Notes under the pieces: model-generated
What the model was told of the DNA's origin: nothing
What the model saw: only the letters and a program-made list of their open reading frames with translations
Databases searched by the model: none
In this document: piece by piece, positions 8,731-20,300 of the stretch
Layout of the letters: the number at the start of each line of letters is the position of its first letter
How positions within the stretch are numbered: the first letter of the stretch is position 1
Source: Sordaria brevicollis
Taxonomy: Eukaryota; Ascomycota; Sordariomycetes; Sordariales; Sordariaceae
DNA: 64,000 bases
Direction of reading: 5' to 3'
Assembly: GCA_033439795.1 (NCBI GenBank)
Contig: JAUTDP010000018.1
Coordinates: 62,001 to 126,000 of the forward strand
Program-made: the position numbers and the translations under genes

Positions 8731-10739
8731 TTTTTCGTTGTTGATGGATGTCTTGTCTTGGGAAATGAGGCTTTATCCCTCATTCTCCACCGTGACCACC
8801 GGAATCACCACCTCCGAAGCCCGCAACGGCACAACCCAGAATACCGCAGTGTCCGTATGAGACCAAGGTATTGTGCTGATATAGATGTGACCAGTTTGGA
8901 TGATATAAAAGTGAGAGTAGGGTATTTATTTGCAAGACAGCGTGATGCCTCGGTCTCTGGGTTTCCGAGAGTTATGGCGAGCGATGCGCCTTTGGGCGTG
9001 TGTGTCCTTCTACGTCTGAGCTTGATTGGGGCCACCGCTGATTCTGTCGTTCAGCTCGTTGTGCCCGGAACCGACGACGAGAAAAGAGAACACCTCCCCG
9101 GACTTGGAGATTCTCGTCCAAAATATCAAGTTGCTGGATAGAGAAGTGAATCCGGGCAATGTTATTAGGTTGCCCTGAAGGAGTAGAAAACAGAACCTGT
9201 GATGCTTTGTTCCCGCTTGTAAGAGCTACACACTAACAATTATCCCCAAAGCCATTAAAAGCCACTCCCGTATCTGCAGAGTCGGCCGCCGCCATTGCCG
9301 CTGCGCCTCACCCGATGACCGCAAGATAGCGGTTGGCAAGTCCCATCTGAAGCTGCCTATATAGGCTTAGCGTAAGAAGTCATCAACAACAATAACCTCC
9401 CTGGGCACTCCTCCATGGCGAAGGTGGAAGCGAGTATCATTATCATCAGCGCTGATTTTTTTGCATCTTTGTTTTGCACCTTTTTTTTACATCTTTTTTT
9501 GCATCTTCTATCGAACTTTCCACTTCGGTGAACTTGGTGTGCAAGACTGAGTGTGGTTCATGCAGGAAAGCAGTCTAGGTACCTAGGTAGGTATGTAGAG
9601 GTATCGTAGTCCCCCGCATTTTCTTTCTTTTTTTTTTTTTTTTTTTTTTTCTTTCCGCCGTTCGTTAACGAACTCCCACTTCCCGCTCTCGTCATCAATC
9701 CGCCCCTCCATTGCGATGCCACTTCCGATATTGTTGAGACGTCACATCGCGATGCCAATATGTTGTTGCTGTGCCCGAATGTCCCGCTGGGAAGATCCAA
9801 CGACTGATCCATTGTCGTATTGAAACTTCGCTCTCGATCGTCTGATGCATGTTGCTGAATGCTGACCAACAACTGGGCATTACCAACTTGCAATATTCGA
9901 CATTCGTCTAGAGCTGACTACTCTTTGTGGTTGAGCTGCGACCAGAAAATGCAAGCTGCGTGTTTTGCTTCAAACCGATGATGATGAACGGAATTTCAAC
10001 AAAGGCCAAGGACGGTTAACCTGGGATTCGGCCAACAACACAAGGGAATGTTTCAGGGACATGGATGGGTCCAACATATCGACACTTTCATCAACTATCC
10101 TGGCAAAAATGATGTGGTCTTTGACCGTCTCAACACATTCACATGGAAATCTTCCGAGGCGATGTGAAATTAAGGCAACCGGGCCAGATCACCAGACCCT
10201 CGGAACCATCATTTGATAGACCCAAGAACGGGGCCGCTTACCTGCATGCATGCTTTCCCTTATTTTTGCGGGGCCGAGACATTGAGACTGTTATACGAAA
10301 ATCTGGATTGACAGGTCGTACGCAATGGGAGCGTGCTGTTTTCTCGCCGGTCTGCGATTGTGCAGAGTGAAGGAGACATATGTGGTGTAACACAGTGGAC
10401 GAGGGCGTCGAACGCTAGGAAAGGATGAAGATGCGTGGTGATGGCATTGGTTGCTGGCATGATTTGTTCAACTCCATTATCAAGGCAAGAACTTGGTTCA
10501 AGCTGTTTAAAACAAACCCCTAACAAAGCCCAGCAAACTTGGCAAGAGGGGGAAAGAGGATGGATCCAAAAACGAATTATGTACTATATACGGAGCTCAT
10601 TAAGCATGAACAAAAAACCATAAGCGACAGTCCACTTTGTACATTCCCCCCAGGGCGCCCTCTCTCGTCTATTTCCTCTGATTGTCCAGTCCAGTCGTGA
10701 TCACATCAAACCTCGTCTCCCAAACTTCCTTCCAGGAGT
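8731..10739. other. Intergenic region, no supported gene
   Basis: Two kb without a convincing gene. The longest frame (8758-9141, +) has no family resemblance. The stretch contains TTTTTT/GCATC pyrimidine runs near 9470-9510, TAGGTAGGTA-type short repeats near 9577-9595 and a T23 tract at 9628-9650. A non-coding transcript is possible but not shown. Confidence 0.5.
9628..9650. repeat. T23 homopolymer tract
   Basis: An uninterrupted run of 23 T preceded by TTCTTTC. The length may be unreliable in sequencing. Confidence 0.9.
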
Positions 10740-11278
10740 TTAGACGCAGTTAGTGCACTGGCGGCACTGGATGTAATGAGCCTGGTGACCAGCATCCTGG
10801 CCGCCGTTGAAGTTGTACAGGTTGCTCTCGCCGGGGTAAGTCAAGATGGCGAGGCCGGAGCCGGTGCAGTCTCCGTTGCTGGTGTGGAAGTCAGCATCAA
10901 TACCATATGTACTTCGGAAAAGGAGTCAAGGGAGAAACGTACGCAAAGAGACGGCAAATGGCACCCGTATCGGGACCAGCAGAACCAATGTGGCCATCAT
11001 AGGTGGACGGAAGACGACGGCATTCGCCCGTGATACCGAGAGTCAGGACTTCGCAGGTGTTTGTCCAGTTGGAGCCGGTGCAGACGTAGACCTAGAGGGA
11101 CGGAAAATGGTGAGTTTCATGACCTGTCCGAGGTAGGTAGGTTCGGTCAGGGAAGTCGAGAACTAACATTGCCAGGAGTGCGGGCAGCGAGGGCGGGATG
11201 CTCGGCCGAGGAAGGAGCGGCGAGGACAGGAGAGAAGACGGAAAGGAGGGAGATGGTGATGGCGAGAATGGACTGCAT
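10740..11278 (-). CDS. Small secreted 8-cysteine protein (three exons)
   Basis: Gene model built by eye: exons 11168-11278, 10943-11091 and 10740-10878 on the minus strand, joined by introns of 76 bp (GTTAGT..CTAG) and 64 bp (GTACGT..CCAG). The spliced frame is 399 bases and encodes 132 residues. The first 20 residues form a signal peptide (MQSILAITISLLSVFSPVLA, cut likely after ALA or LAA). The mature part has eight cysteines, an even number suggesting four disulfides, ending with a compact YIQCRQCTNCV tail. I do not recognise a named family; it fits small secreted cysteine-rich proteins that are common in fungi, some of them effectors or antifungal-like. The role is unknown. A minus-strand TATAAAG lies about 145 bp upstream of the ATG. 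Confidence 0.85.
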
Positions 11279-12788
11279 TTTGGCGGTTGTTGGTAGTTCT
11301 GGTTGAACGGTGAAAGCCGAGAGTGGAAAGTCGAGTAGATGATGTTGTGATGGAAGCTGTTGATGTTGTGTAGTTGTGATGAGATAAGTTGACTTTCCTT
11401 GAACGGAGGGATCATCCTGATCTTTATACTCGGAAAGCCTGATCAATAGCTCTTTGGTCTTCTCCAACATCACAAAGCTATCGCCGGCTAAACATAGCTG
11501 TGGTAGGTCGTCTGAGTCCACCGACACGAAGCTTAGCATACTGATCATCCGTACTATCTCCACTTACTTCTCCCACCGACATTGCTTCAGCCACAGTCGT
11601 CATGGGACTAATCACAGTCCCAATAAGACTTGAGAAGTGTGCCGGATCGGGATGGTAACACGATCTCACATTCAACTAAGAACTGCAGTGAGATGCAGAA
11701 GTGAAGCAGCTTGCCGACGATGTGGCCCGGGTTGACGGAGTATACGGAGTATACGAACCGATGATACCCCGCGTGCGTACGTGCTCGTAAGTACCTAGAG
11801 GTATTAGCTTACTCTGAGTAAAGACTGTTTGTTGGGTTTGCTACCACAGAAGCGGTTTAAAGACCCTGTAGATCAGAAGACCAAGGGATTGTCTGGCAAA
11901 GAACATGCATTGTTTTCGTATATGAGGTTCAGAAAGTGCAGTTAGAGGCATTGGAGGTGATTGAGCTCTGAGGTTTCCATTGTCGATGTTCCTTTCTTGG
12001 CCTCAGATTCCAAATGCTTTTAGTGGCATTGCATGTGGATGAATGATACGCTTTCCGCTGTAGCTTTGTGAGGTGCCCTTTTCTTAGCTTCCAAAGGATT
12101 CAGAGGAGCGTTCCCGCTCACCAGCCACGATCTGGATTGTTACACGGATGGAACACGATGTTACTAAGCCGTGCCTCTCGTGTTGTGGCTAGTCGTATGT
12201 CAACAACCGCTGTCATTGGTGGGAATGAGCGAATGGGACATACATACAGATATTGAAATCCCAAAAAGCACCTAGGAGCCGACCAGGTCAATCAGATCAG
12301 TGACTGGCAGCGGATCATTGTCTCGACATTGGAACAGAAATATTAGGCAACGACCATGTGCACCCGAGATCGACGCAGGACTTGATCGGCCCGAGTCTGG
12401 TGATCCCCAAGCAGAAGCGGAACAATCAAAACAGAGAAACGAAACTAGGCCCGGATTGAGACCAGAACATGTGGGTATCATAACGCTGTCTAGCGCACTC
12501 GGCTGACCATGAGTTCTCGAAAACTCAAAACTTGGGAAGCAATATTGGGGATTTCAGGCAACACCATTCGAACTTCCCCAATGCCGGAAGGATGCGACTT
12601 TTCCCTCCGCTTTTCTCTTGTCGCTGACTACTGCTTTTCAATAGTCCTATCTCTTTTCGGCCAAGACAGCGAGAGACATGATACCTTAATAAGCGCCAAG
12701 CGAGCGGTGAGTCGTTGTCGTTGATGCGGCTCTTCGCCATGTCTTACACCTTGATGTCTTTCGCTGGTTGACTCGACTTTCAAGTTCA
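11279..12788. other. Intergenic region
   Basis: It contains the promoter of the small secreted protein gene (minus strand) and, at the far end, the 3' flank of the NTF2-like gene. A doubled GGAGTATAC near 11738-11754 is the only local repeat I noticed. No supported gene. Confidence 0.5.
11422..11428 (-). promoter_or_regulatory. TATA box of the small secreted protein gene
   Basis: TATAAAG on the minus strand, about 145 bases upstream of the ATG at 11278. Spacing allows a start of transcription near 11395 and a roughly 115-base leader. Inferred from sequence only. Confidence 0.5.
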
Positions 12789-14099
12789 TTAACCCTGCTG
12801 GGACCTGTAGTCCTCCCAGTCCACGATCGTGAGGACGTGTGAGATCTTGCCATGTTCAAGCCAGTAGAAGGCATGCTCGGCGAAATGTACCCGGCGACCA
12901 TTGGGCGTCGCGCCACCAAAGGGTTTGGTAGGCAGACCAGCGAATTCGATACGGACGGCAATTTGTTGCCTTGCCTCGTCAATGAGGACGGTCCTGGGGA
13001 CAAACTCCAAGCCCGAAATGGCGTCAAAGGCGTTTTCCATCAGCTGGCTGTAGTTGTTGAGGGCCATCTCAGTGCCATTCCAGACCACGGTCCCCTTGCA
13101 AAAGTGGTGTAAGTCTTCTTGCATGGTTCTCCCGTTGATACAAGCAATGTAGTCCTCGTAGAATTGTCGAAGATCAATTGAAGAAGGAGGCGGTGGAGGT
13201 CGGAAATTGGGAACTGGCTCGATGCTGGAAGACTGTCGGCGCATTTCGTCCTTGTCTACAATATCCTGGATCTCGCTGATCTTATCGTCGCTGAAATAGA
13301 CAAACATGTGTCGCGTGTATTCGGTGTGCTTTCTCTCCGAAGCGGCCGTGTAAGGTAGCTGAACGACTTGGTGCTTTACTTTGACCCTCGCTGCTACGGG
13401 CTCTTCCTCTTCGGGTGCGCCAGTGCCACCAACAAGGGTAACGATTTCCATCTGGGCGTAGGATCTGAGATGGAACTCATCTTTTACCATTTCCACAAAC
13501 TGGTAAAGTGAGATTTCTTGCTTGTTGTAGGTGATGGTCCTGTGGACCTCTTCGCTTAGGGAGCTCCATTGGTGTCTGTTGATGCGGTTAATGAAGCTCC
13601 TGAAACGGGTTGCATTATCAACATCCGTTGGCGGGCCGGGAGTATAGGTGGTGGCGTTTTCTGAACCGAAGGACGAACTGGCCATCGGGAGGGAATCGAG
13701 GTCGCCAGCCGACGGTGTCTTGAAGTCAGTCACCCCGGCCTGGTTCAACAGTTCTATCATTCTTGCTCGTCTCATGGTAGCATCCATGAGCTCTCCCATG
13801 CCGAGAAAGGACTGATGTACCACTGGATCACGAAGAAGATGTTCGAGATCGGTGGTGCGAAAGGTGAGAGTGGTCGAGGGATTATGAGAAGGGGCGGGAG
13901 GCTGACTGTTGGTGTTTGTGTTGTTGGTGTTGCTGTTTTCCGTCTGCGAGGGTCCCTCAGACTCATCATCGCGCAGCCCTGGCAATGACGACGGTTCATC
14001 TTCCTGGCTGGCTGAAAGGGAGGAGCGTAGTGACATGAAGGAGGACATGGCTGCTGCTTGTCCCGATGCCGGCTCCAGGTCGTCCTGTGTAAATTGCAT
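12789..14099 (-). CDS. Protein with two NTF2/SnoaL-like domains
   Basis: Intronless, 436 residues. After a disordered N-terminus (1-75, Ser/Asn/Thr/Pro-rich) and a helical stretch (80-122, ending MRRARMIELLNQAG), two alpha+beta cone-fold domains follow. Domain 1, about 163-285, starts at FRSFINRINRHQW and ends in FVYFSDDKISEIQDIVD. Domain 2, about 308-432, runs from RQFYEDYIACINGR to EHAFYWLEHGKISHVLTIVDWEDY. The closing 'F.Y..DGKI....I.D' strand pattern in both is the SnoaL/NTF2-like signature. Proline-rich residues 300-306 link them. The family includes polyketide cyclases and non-catalytic scaffolds; there is no clustered biosynthetic gene here to suggest a substrate. Confidence 0.78.
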   Translation of the reverse strand: MQFTQDDLEPASGQAAAMSSFMSLRSSLSASQEDEPSSLPGLRDDESEGPSQTENSNTNNTNTNSQPPAPSHNPSTTLTFRTTDLEHLLRDPVVHQSFLGMGELMDATMRRARMIELLNQAGVTDFKTPSAGDLDSLPMASSSFGSENATTYTPGPPTDVDNATRFRSFINRINRHQWSSLSEEVHRTITYNKQEISLYQFVEMVKDEFHLRSYAQMEIVTLVGGTGAPEEEEPVAARVKVKHQVVQLPYTAASERKHTEYTRHMFVYFSDDKISEIQDIVDKDEMRRQSSSIEPVPNFRPPPPPSSIDLRQFYEDYIACINGRTMQEDLHHFCKGTVVWNGTEMALNNYSQLMENAFDAISGLEFVPRTVLIDEARQQIAVRIEFAGLPTKPFGGATPNGRRVHFAEHAFYWLEHGKISHVLTIVDWEDYRSQQG

Positions 14100-15424
14100 G
14101 ATGGGCAGTCGTACTCGAATGACGCTTATAAATAATGGAAGGAAGCAGGAATATGAAAGGGAGGGGACGATGGACAGGGATGAAGCTTGAGAGTAAGCAG
14201 GACAAGTGAGTGAGTGACACGTTCAAACAGCATGAGAAGACGAGACAAAGATGACGATGACCCAATGAGTGGACCAAGTGGGCCCTGCTTCTGTCGCGCA
14301 GTCACGTGGTGATAAGAGCATTGATAATGGGCGCAAAGCAGCAACCTCAAGGGGGTCCGTGCCACACCAGCTCCCGGCTGCCCGCCCACTGCTCGGCTGC
14401 CCTCCCGACCCCACTAGTATAATCCAGTGTCACGACCCCACCATCGACGTCCCTCTTCTCCCTTCAGCAACTTCACCATTTCTTGTTTCCCTTTTTGAAA
14501 TTTCCCTCCCACTCTTCCATCATCATCTCCTTTCACCCTTTCTTCCACTTTGTCTTTTTCCGTTCAATAAGGCCTGTGCAAACCACCATATGTCCAATCT
14601 TGATTCCAGAATCCGACTCACCCATGACATGACACTTCACTATATCGACGCCCTTCGAGAGAGAGGTTGAGGATGGCCATGATGATGGCTACACCAATCC
14701 CTCGCTGAAATTCATGCCATGGACTTGCCGGGACAATGACATGGCAACACAAACACGATGGACGCACTTATTTGGTGACATTGACTGCCGTGGCAAAACG
14801 TCAAAATCTGGTCCCACTCAAGGCCACAATGTTATGGACACACGCCGTGAGTACCACAGTCTCACCAAGTCACGGCAGCGTTCCAGTGCCATGGTGACAT
14901 GCTTCTGTCATTATTACGATAGCACAAAGTCCCTCCACTCCCTGTGTGCTTCCGGACACACGAGCAGCATTCAGACTACACTCCAAAAAAAAAAAAAAAA
15001 AAAACGAGAGAAACGCAGAGCCGTGACGATTCTAAGCATTCCCCAGGCCACAGTCAGAATGGAGAAGCAACAGACGTTGCAAAAGACAATGTTCGACTTG
15101 AGCTAAAAACAAAAATGACAAAAATCAGCATCGTGAAAGACTTTTGGCCATCCATCCGCTATGATGTTCCGCGACAAGTTGACAGTCCCTTCCAAACGCC
15201 AAACGCCATTTACCCCAATGCATGATCATAGAGGGATATATGACAGAACTGAAAAAGACAAAAGAGAATCGTCAGAACCGGGTATAGTGTATGTGTCTCA
15301 TCTCCGTCGTGTACTAACCCTCTTATTCTTCTTTTCTTCTCCCTTTTTTCTTGTGACCGATTACGTTTACAAACTTCACCCACATCTTTCTTTTTCAACA
15401 CGCACAAGTCTCATCTGCCACCTG
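14100..15424. other. Intergenic region with A20 tract
   Basis: It holds the promoter side of the NTF2-like gene (pyrimidine-rich plus strand near 14450-14570) and the 3' flank of the MFS gene. A20 homopolymer at 14985-15004. Short frames are not supported. Confidence 0.55.
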
Positions 15425-17329
15425 TCAAGCCATGTCGTTTTCCTTCCAGCTAACCACCTCTCGAGTAGGCTCCGAGGACTCGACCTTGTGCTTCAGGTCA
15501 AAGTCGCTATCAAGCCCCCTCCTCAGTTTCACCTGTCTCTCCAGCAGTGTGACGAGCAACCCGACCCCTGCGAGACCCAAGAAGATGATCCATGGTGCCC
15601 TCAATCCCAGGGAAAATAGTGACACGATCTGCGCCTTGACCTCCTCTCCGAAGCTGTTGACGAACTGGGCCGACGCATGCTCATAGGCCCTTCCCATGGT
15701 CAAAGCCTCCTGTGCCTCCCGGTTGGTAATCGTGTGTAGGAGAGCGGTCACTTGGGCATTGAAAGCAGCATTGGGGACAGCAACACCAAGGAGTGACCCA
15801 AGTCCACGCAGAAAAGCCCAGGATCCGGTTGCCGCCGCATTCTCCTTGTCTGTGAGCTCTACCAACACGCTGGGAAGCGTAGTTGACACAATGATGCCCG
15901 ACCCAATGCCCACGAGGAAGGAGAACACGATCCACTCCGCCACCTTCGCCTTCTCGGCGTAGGCGACGCAGCAAGCGAATCCAACCACCATGAGACCGAA
16001 GCCAGCTTGATGCATGAGCCGATATCGGCCAAATTTCGCCAGTAACGGTCCACCGATGGCGGACAATACCACAATCGTCAAAGTACAAGGCAGGATGAGA
16101 ACACCCGACTTAGTAGGCGAGGCGTCCAGCACAGCCTGGAAGAACGGTGGCAAGTAGAACTGGTAACCATATGTCAGGAATCCATGGATGATGGTGACGA
16201 TGAAGCCGGCCACGGTTGTCCGGTTGGAGAAGACGTGTGGAGGCATGATGGGATATTGGCACCATCGGCAACGCTCCCAGAGCGCAAAGCAGAGGACCCC
16301 TGTGAGACCTGCGGCGCCAGTGCCGAGTACTATTGGGGCTGTCCAGGCATAGGCCGCGCCTCCGAGTGTGAGCGAGAAGAGAATGAACACGACGGAAGAC
16401 GTCAGGAGCCCGATACCGAGAAAGTCTACCCGCCCGAGTTGCTTAAAGATTGTCAGCTTGCCGCTGTCTGTCGACCGGCCGCTGCTGACCTGAAGCCACA
16501 TCCACATCATGACAAGGGAGACCGCGCACACCGGGATGTTGACGCCAAAGCACCATCTCCAGCCAACCTCAGCAAAGATGCCGCCGAGCACAGGGCCTAC
16601 CGTGGTGCCGAGAGCATACACGGCAGCCTTGATTGCGACGTAGTGCCCTCTTCGCTTGAGCGGAATGATGTCGCATAGGATCAGCTCTGCAAACAAGTCA
16701 ATTCCACCTGATCCAAGGCCTTGGAAGATGCGGCCAAAGATCAAGACGGCCCCTGAGTTGGCGAAACCTGAGACGGCGCTGCCAGCTCCAAAGATGACCA
16801 CAGCCACCATCATGAGGTGTCGACGGCCCCAGATATCGGCTAGTTGGCCATACAGGGGCTGGCAAATGATGGACGCTAACAGAAACGCGGTGGCAACCCA
16901 TGATGAGTTCGGACCAAGGCCTAGGTCCCGTGAGATTGTCGGCAGGGCCGTGCTCACCACGCTTCCCTCAAAGGCTGAGAGCAGGATAGGGACACAGAGC
17001 CCGATGAAGCACCGCCAGAACCCGACCCCTCGAACCCATTCGTTGGCATTGGCCTCGGCAACTTCCGTCTTTTCGGACAGCGAGACTGTCGATGGCGTGC
17101 TGTTCTTATCGAAGCTTGCACAAGAGGACTTGAAGTCGTAGTCCTTTTCGCTGCGGCAGTATGCTGGACGGGGCGGATCCATCATGGCGTTGGCCTCCAA
17201 AGCGGCTCGGACATCTTCTGGAATATTCATGGAGGATGCGTCTTGCGTTCGCATTGTATTCGAATGATCGGAACGTGTGATGGTATGCCTGTTGAAGAAG
17301 GAACAGGATTCTTGCTCCTGGATAGTCAA
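15425..17329 (-). CDS. MFS transporter, 14-TM drug:H+ antiporter type
   Basis: Intronless, 634 residues, matching fungal DHA2 transporters in length. A hydrophilic N-terminus (1-100) precedes about 14 hydrophobic helices. Residues 161-171 (GQLADIWGRRH) are MFS motif A in loop 2-3. Helix 1 carries SAFEGSVVSTALPTI, where DHA1/DHA2 members have the 'LD.TIV..ALP' motif, here with Glu in place of Asp. Motif C-like LGTTVGPVLGGIFAEVGWRWCF lies in helix 5. It should work in the plasma or vacuolar membrane as a proton-coupled exporter; substrate unknown, and the E-for-D change in motif D1 suggests a subfamily with other specificity. Start at Met1 (17329) or Met26 (17254). Confidence 0.93.
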   Translation of the reverse strand: MTIQEQESCSFFNRHTITRSDHSNTMRTQDASSMNIPEDVRAALEANAMMDPPRPAYCRSEKDYDFKSSCASFDKNSTPSTVSLSEKTEVAEANANEWVRGVGFWRCFIGLCVPILLSAFEGSVVSTALPTISRDLGLGPNSSWVATAFLLASIICQPLYGQLADIWGRRHLMMVAVVIFGAGSAVSGFANSGAVLIFGRIFQGLGSGGIDLFAELILCDIIPLKRRGHYVAIKAAVYALGTTVGPVLGGIFAEVGWRWCFGVNIPVCAVSLVMMWMWLQVSSGRSTDSGKLTIFKQLGRVDFLGIGLLTSSVVFILFSLTLGGAAYAWTAPIVLGTGAAGLTGVLCFALWERCRWCQYPIMPPHVFSNRTTVAGFIVTIIHGFLTYGYQFYLPPFFQAVLDASPTKSGVLILPCTLTIVVLSAIGGPLLAKFGRYRLMHQAGFGLMVVGFACCVAYAEKAKVAEWIVFSFLVGIGSGIIVSTTLPSVLVELTDKENAAATGSWAFLRGLGSLLGVAVPNAAFNAQVTALLHTITNREAQEALTMGRAYEHASAQFVNSFGEEVKAQIVSLFSLGLRAPWIIFLGLAGVGLLVTLLERQVKLRRGLDSDFDLKHKVESSEPTREVVSWKENDMA

Positions 17330-20300
17330 AAGGATGTGATGGTTGAGAACAAGAGGATCGAGGTAAGTCCCCAGAATTAACGGTCATCACAGTCCCCTTT
17401 AAAACATCCGTCGATGAAAATATGCTTTGAGTCAATGTTCAACATTGGGGGGCATTTGTCCCGCGATCTGTGGAGCGTTGTCTTGACGATCCAATGACAC
17501 CGTCACAGACTCACTGGCATTTTTTTCTCGCACACACCAAGGCCAAGGGCTATCATCCATCACATCACTCATGGCTAGGACGAGTGCACATCCACGAGGC
17601 GAGTTGCAAGTACAGTGGTATGTACTTCAGGTGTGATGAGAACTTTTTCTTTCGTTGGTTCAGTTGCTTGGGCTCCGACCACGGTTGGAATGCTACCTAT
17701 CTCACCATGGCCGTCCACGATCGACATCATCTCCTCCTTAACCTCTCATCCCTATCCCCATGGGCAGATGAAAAACACTCTCTCCGTGCAACTACAGGAC
17801 CTCACTATGGCTGTTATTGACGATTGCGGGTCACCTTGGGGACATTGTGCTTCCTGATACAAAGAGCACTGCTCTTTTCCTATCTTCTCTCAGATTCAAG
17901 GACTTTCTGCCACGTTCGTGGACAGGTGATACAACGACTCGAGGCAACCAAAAATTTGCATCTGTCATGGACTGTAATCCAATGGCTTGCCTTTGCTACA
18001 CGGGTCTCTCAAGGTGGCCAACTGTTTACCTAACGGTTACTGACTGCCCTGGACATGAGCATTGTGCCGTCATCAAGCGGCGGCTGCGACAGTGTACTCA
18101 ATGGCCGTCAGTCCGTCACGAATGACAATCTCAACAAAAAGTGACAGACCCAAGGGGCTGTTGTACCCAGGCCCGCGAGTGGACTCGGAAGCACCCCCAT
18201 CTAGCACTCGATATGCCGACCTTTACATCATCTAGTACTGTCCGGCATCCGAAACCAAAGAGGCAGTAGCTCGCGGTCAAGTGCTGTGGAGCCTTGTGGA
18301 ATTACATCCGTCCCTGTGTTTTATTTCTTCCTGTTGTTGAGCCCTTCCTGTCATTGAGGTTAGTAATTCTGGGACGAGGCTCAACCAGCCTTGAGCTGAG
18401 TATGACACAAGGCAATATCTACGAATCAGAATCAGCTGGTCCCTTGCAGCACTTGCCAGCTTGGCTTGTCAATGGTATGTTCATTGGTTACCATTACCTT
18501 CACCATCTTTATAGCCAGAAGCGTCTGGATTCTTTACAACTTTGATCACATTGCCATTTTCTGGGGAAAGCTTCCCTGTTTTGTGCTCTTGGTATATCAG
18601 AAGCCTTTTCGTGTGCCTAAGGTCGGAGAATTCTCACGAGGGCGAAGTTCTGGTTCAGTAGAACGTCGCATTCTATGAGTCTTCTGTCGTACCAGGTTTG
18701 GAACATTCTCGGGAGCACGAACCTAAGAAGCAGAGTGCTTTGTTCAGCCGATTTCGGAAGCCGAGAACCTCTGAGCTCAAGCCTGGGTCACAAGGAGACG
18801 GTGATCTCTCGTATCTCCGTTCTCCCATCTTCACGGGCAGGATCTGGCCCATCACGAGTCAATCAGGTAGGACACTGGAGCCCCTGAAGGAGTCCCGGCA
18901 ATTCACATTGGGAGGGCATTACATTGCGTGGTGAACGTTGTCATACTTCGCAAATCATCTGAAACATCTGTTTCGCAGCTTCTGCATGTCTCAAAGCTCG
19001 AGGAGGAGGCATTTCCTGTTCCCGGAGGTATCCGTCCACTTCAAGAATTATCAAGACATCCACTATATCCAACTGTTATCTACCAGGAACGTTTGGATAT
19101 CATGATCGCGCGTCTTCCTCTCTCTTAATCCATTCCGTAACACAGCAGATACAGCACATGACGAAGCACACCTTTTTCTCTAATCCATCCACCTGCACCA
19201 TAACCGTAACACTGATATCAGACACCCAAGTACCACAAACCCCCAAGACTCGAGGTTGACTAGAGGTTGCAAGTGTGCTTAGTACAGTCCGATGTATAAA
19301 GCCGCAATTCGTGTGACCATATCAATCACCTCGTCTAGAATGCCTCGCCTGGAATCATCACAGGATTATCGAGCCAAGAATCTCTCATACATACACCAGA
19401 CATTGCCGGTTCCAAGGAGGCGCAGTATAGTTGGAATCATGACACCGCATCTGTTCGGCTCTTTCGGGAACCCAATCGGGTAATGCGGTTGCAAATTGCT
19501 CATGTTGAGCTGCAAGTGTACGACTGGGTGAAGTTTGAGGAGAGCAGTGACTGCATCGAACGAATTGTATCCTACAGGAAAGAGAATCCCCCACGCTAAA
19601 CCTAAGAAATATGCGAGAAACCCGGATGAAGATCTCCCGTTGGATTGACTCAAGGCTGGTAAGTCATCACATTCCTTTGATCTTTGGAAACGAGTAATTA
19701 CCTTTCCCTGCCCATGTTGATATCTGTTACAAATACGCATTCCCTTCCAAAGTCGGTGCAAATGAGCGTTAGTAGGGCTGGCTTTTGCCTTTCACGTTGA
19801 GTCTTGGCTGACAATCTCCCTTTCAGCTCACGATAGGATGAGCGAAAAAAAGTGTTGTCGGGCAAAGGCACAGTTCGGTCCGGAACAATGCGGCACAGAA
19901 GCCGCAAATCCAATAACTCTATATCGCCAAGGCTGGGGAAAGTCATCATGAACCCCGGGACCGGGACCCTGACAATCTCAGCTACCAACCCTACCAACCG
20001 ATGATGCGCCACCGTCTGACGTCAACATCAGCCTTTTCTCCATTTGACTCTATCATTTTTGACGCTCAACATGGGAATCAGGCACTTGGTGCGGTGATGA
20101 GAATCGCGGAATGTTTACACTCTTGCACCGACCGGTGAGTACGATGCTTCACGCAACAGCCCTACACCCTACCAGCATGCAGATGTCCGTAAAAGATCAC
20201 GAACATGCTCCGATAAACGGAACCGCGAGAAGTGCTCCGATATTGCCGTTTTACCGGCCTCTCAAAACTCGTCGATATCCAGCCAAGAAAACCCCAAGCA

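Noticed and set aside
8758..9141. 127-residue plus-strand frame after the tRNA
   Set aside because: Arg/His-rich with no family resemblance or codon bias; too weak to call.
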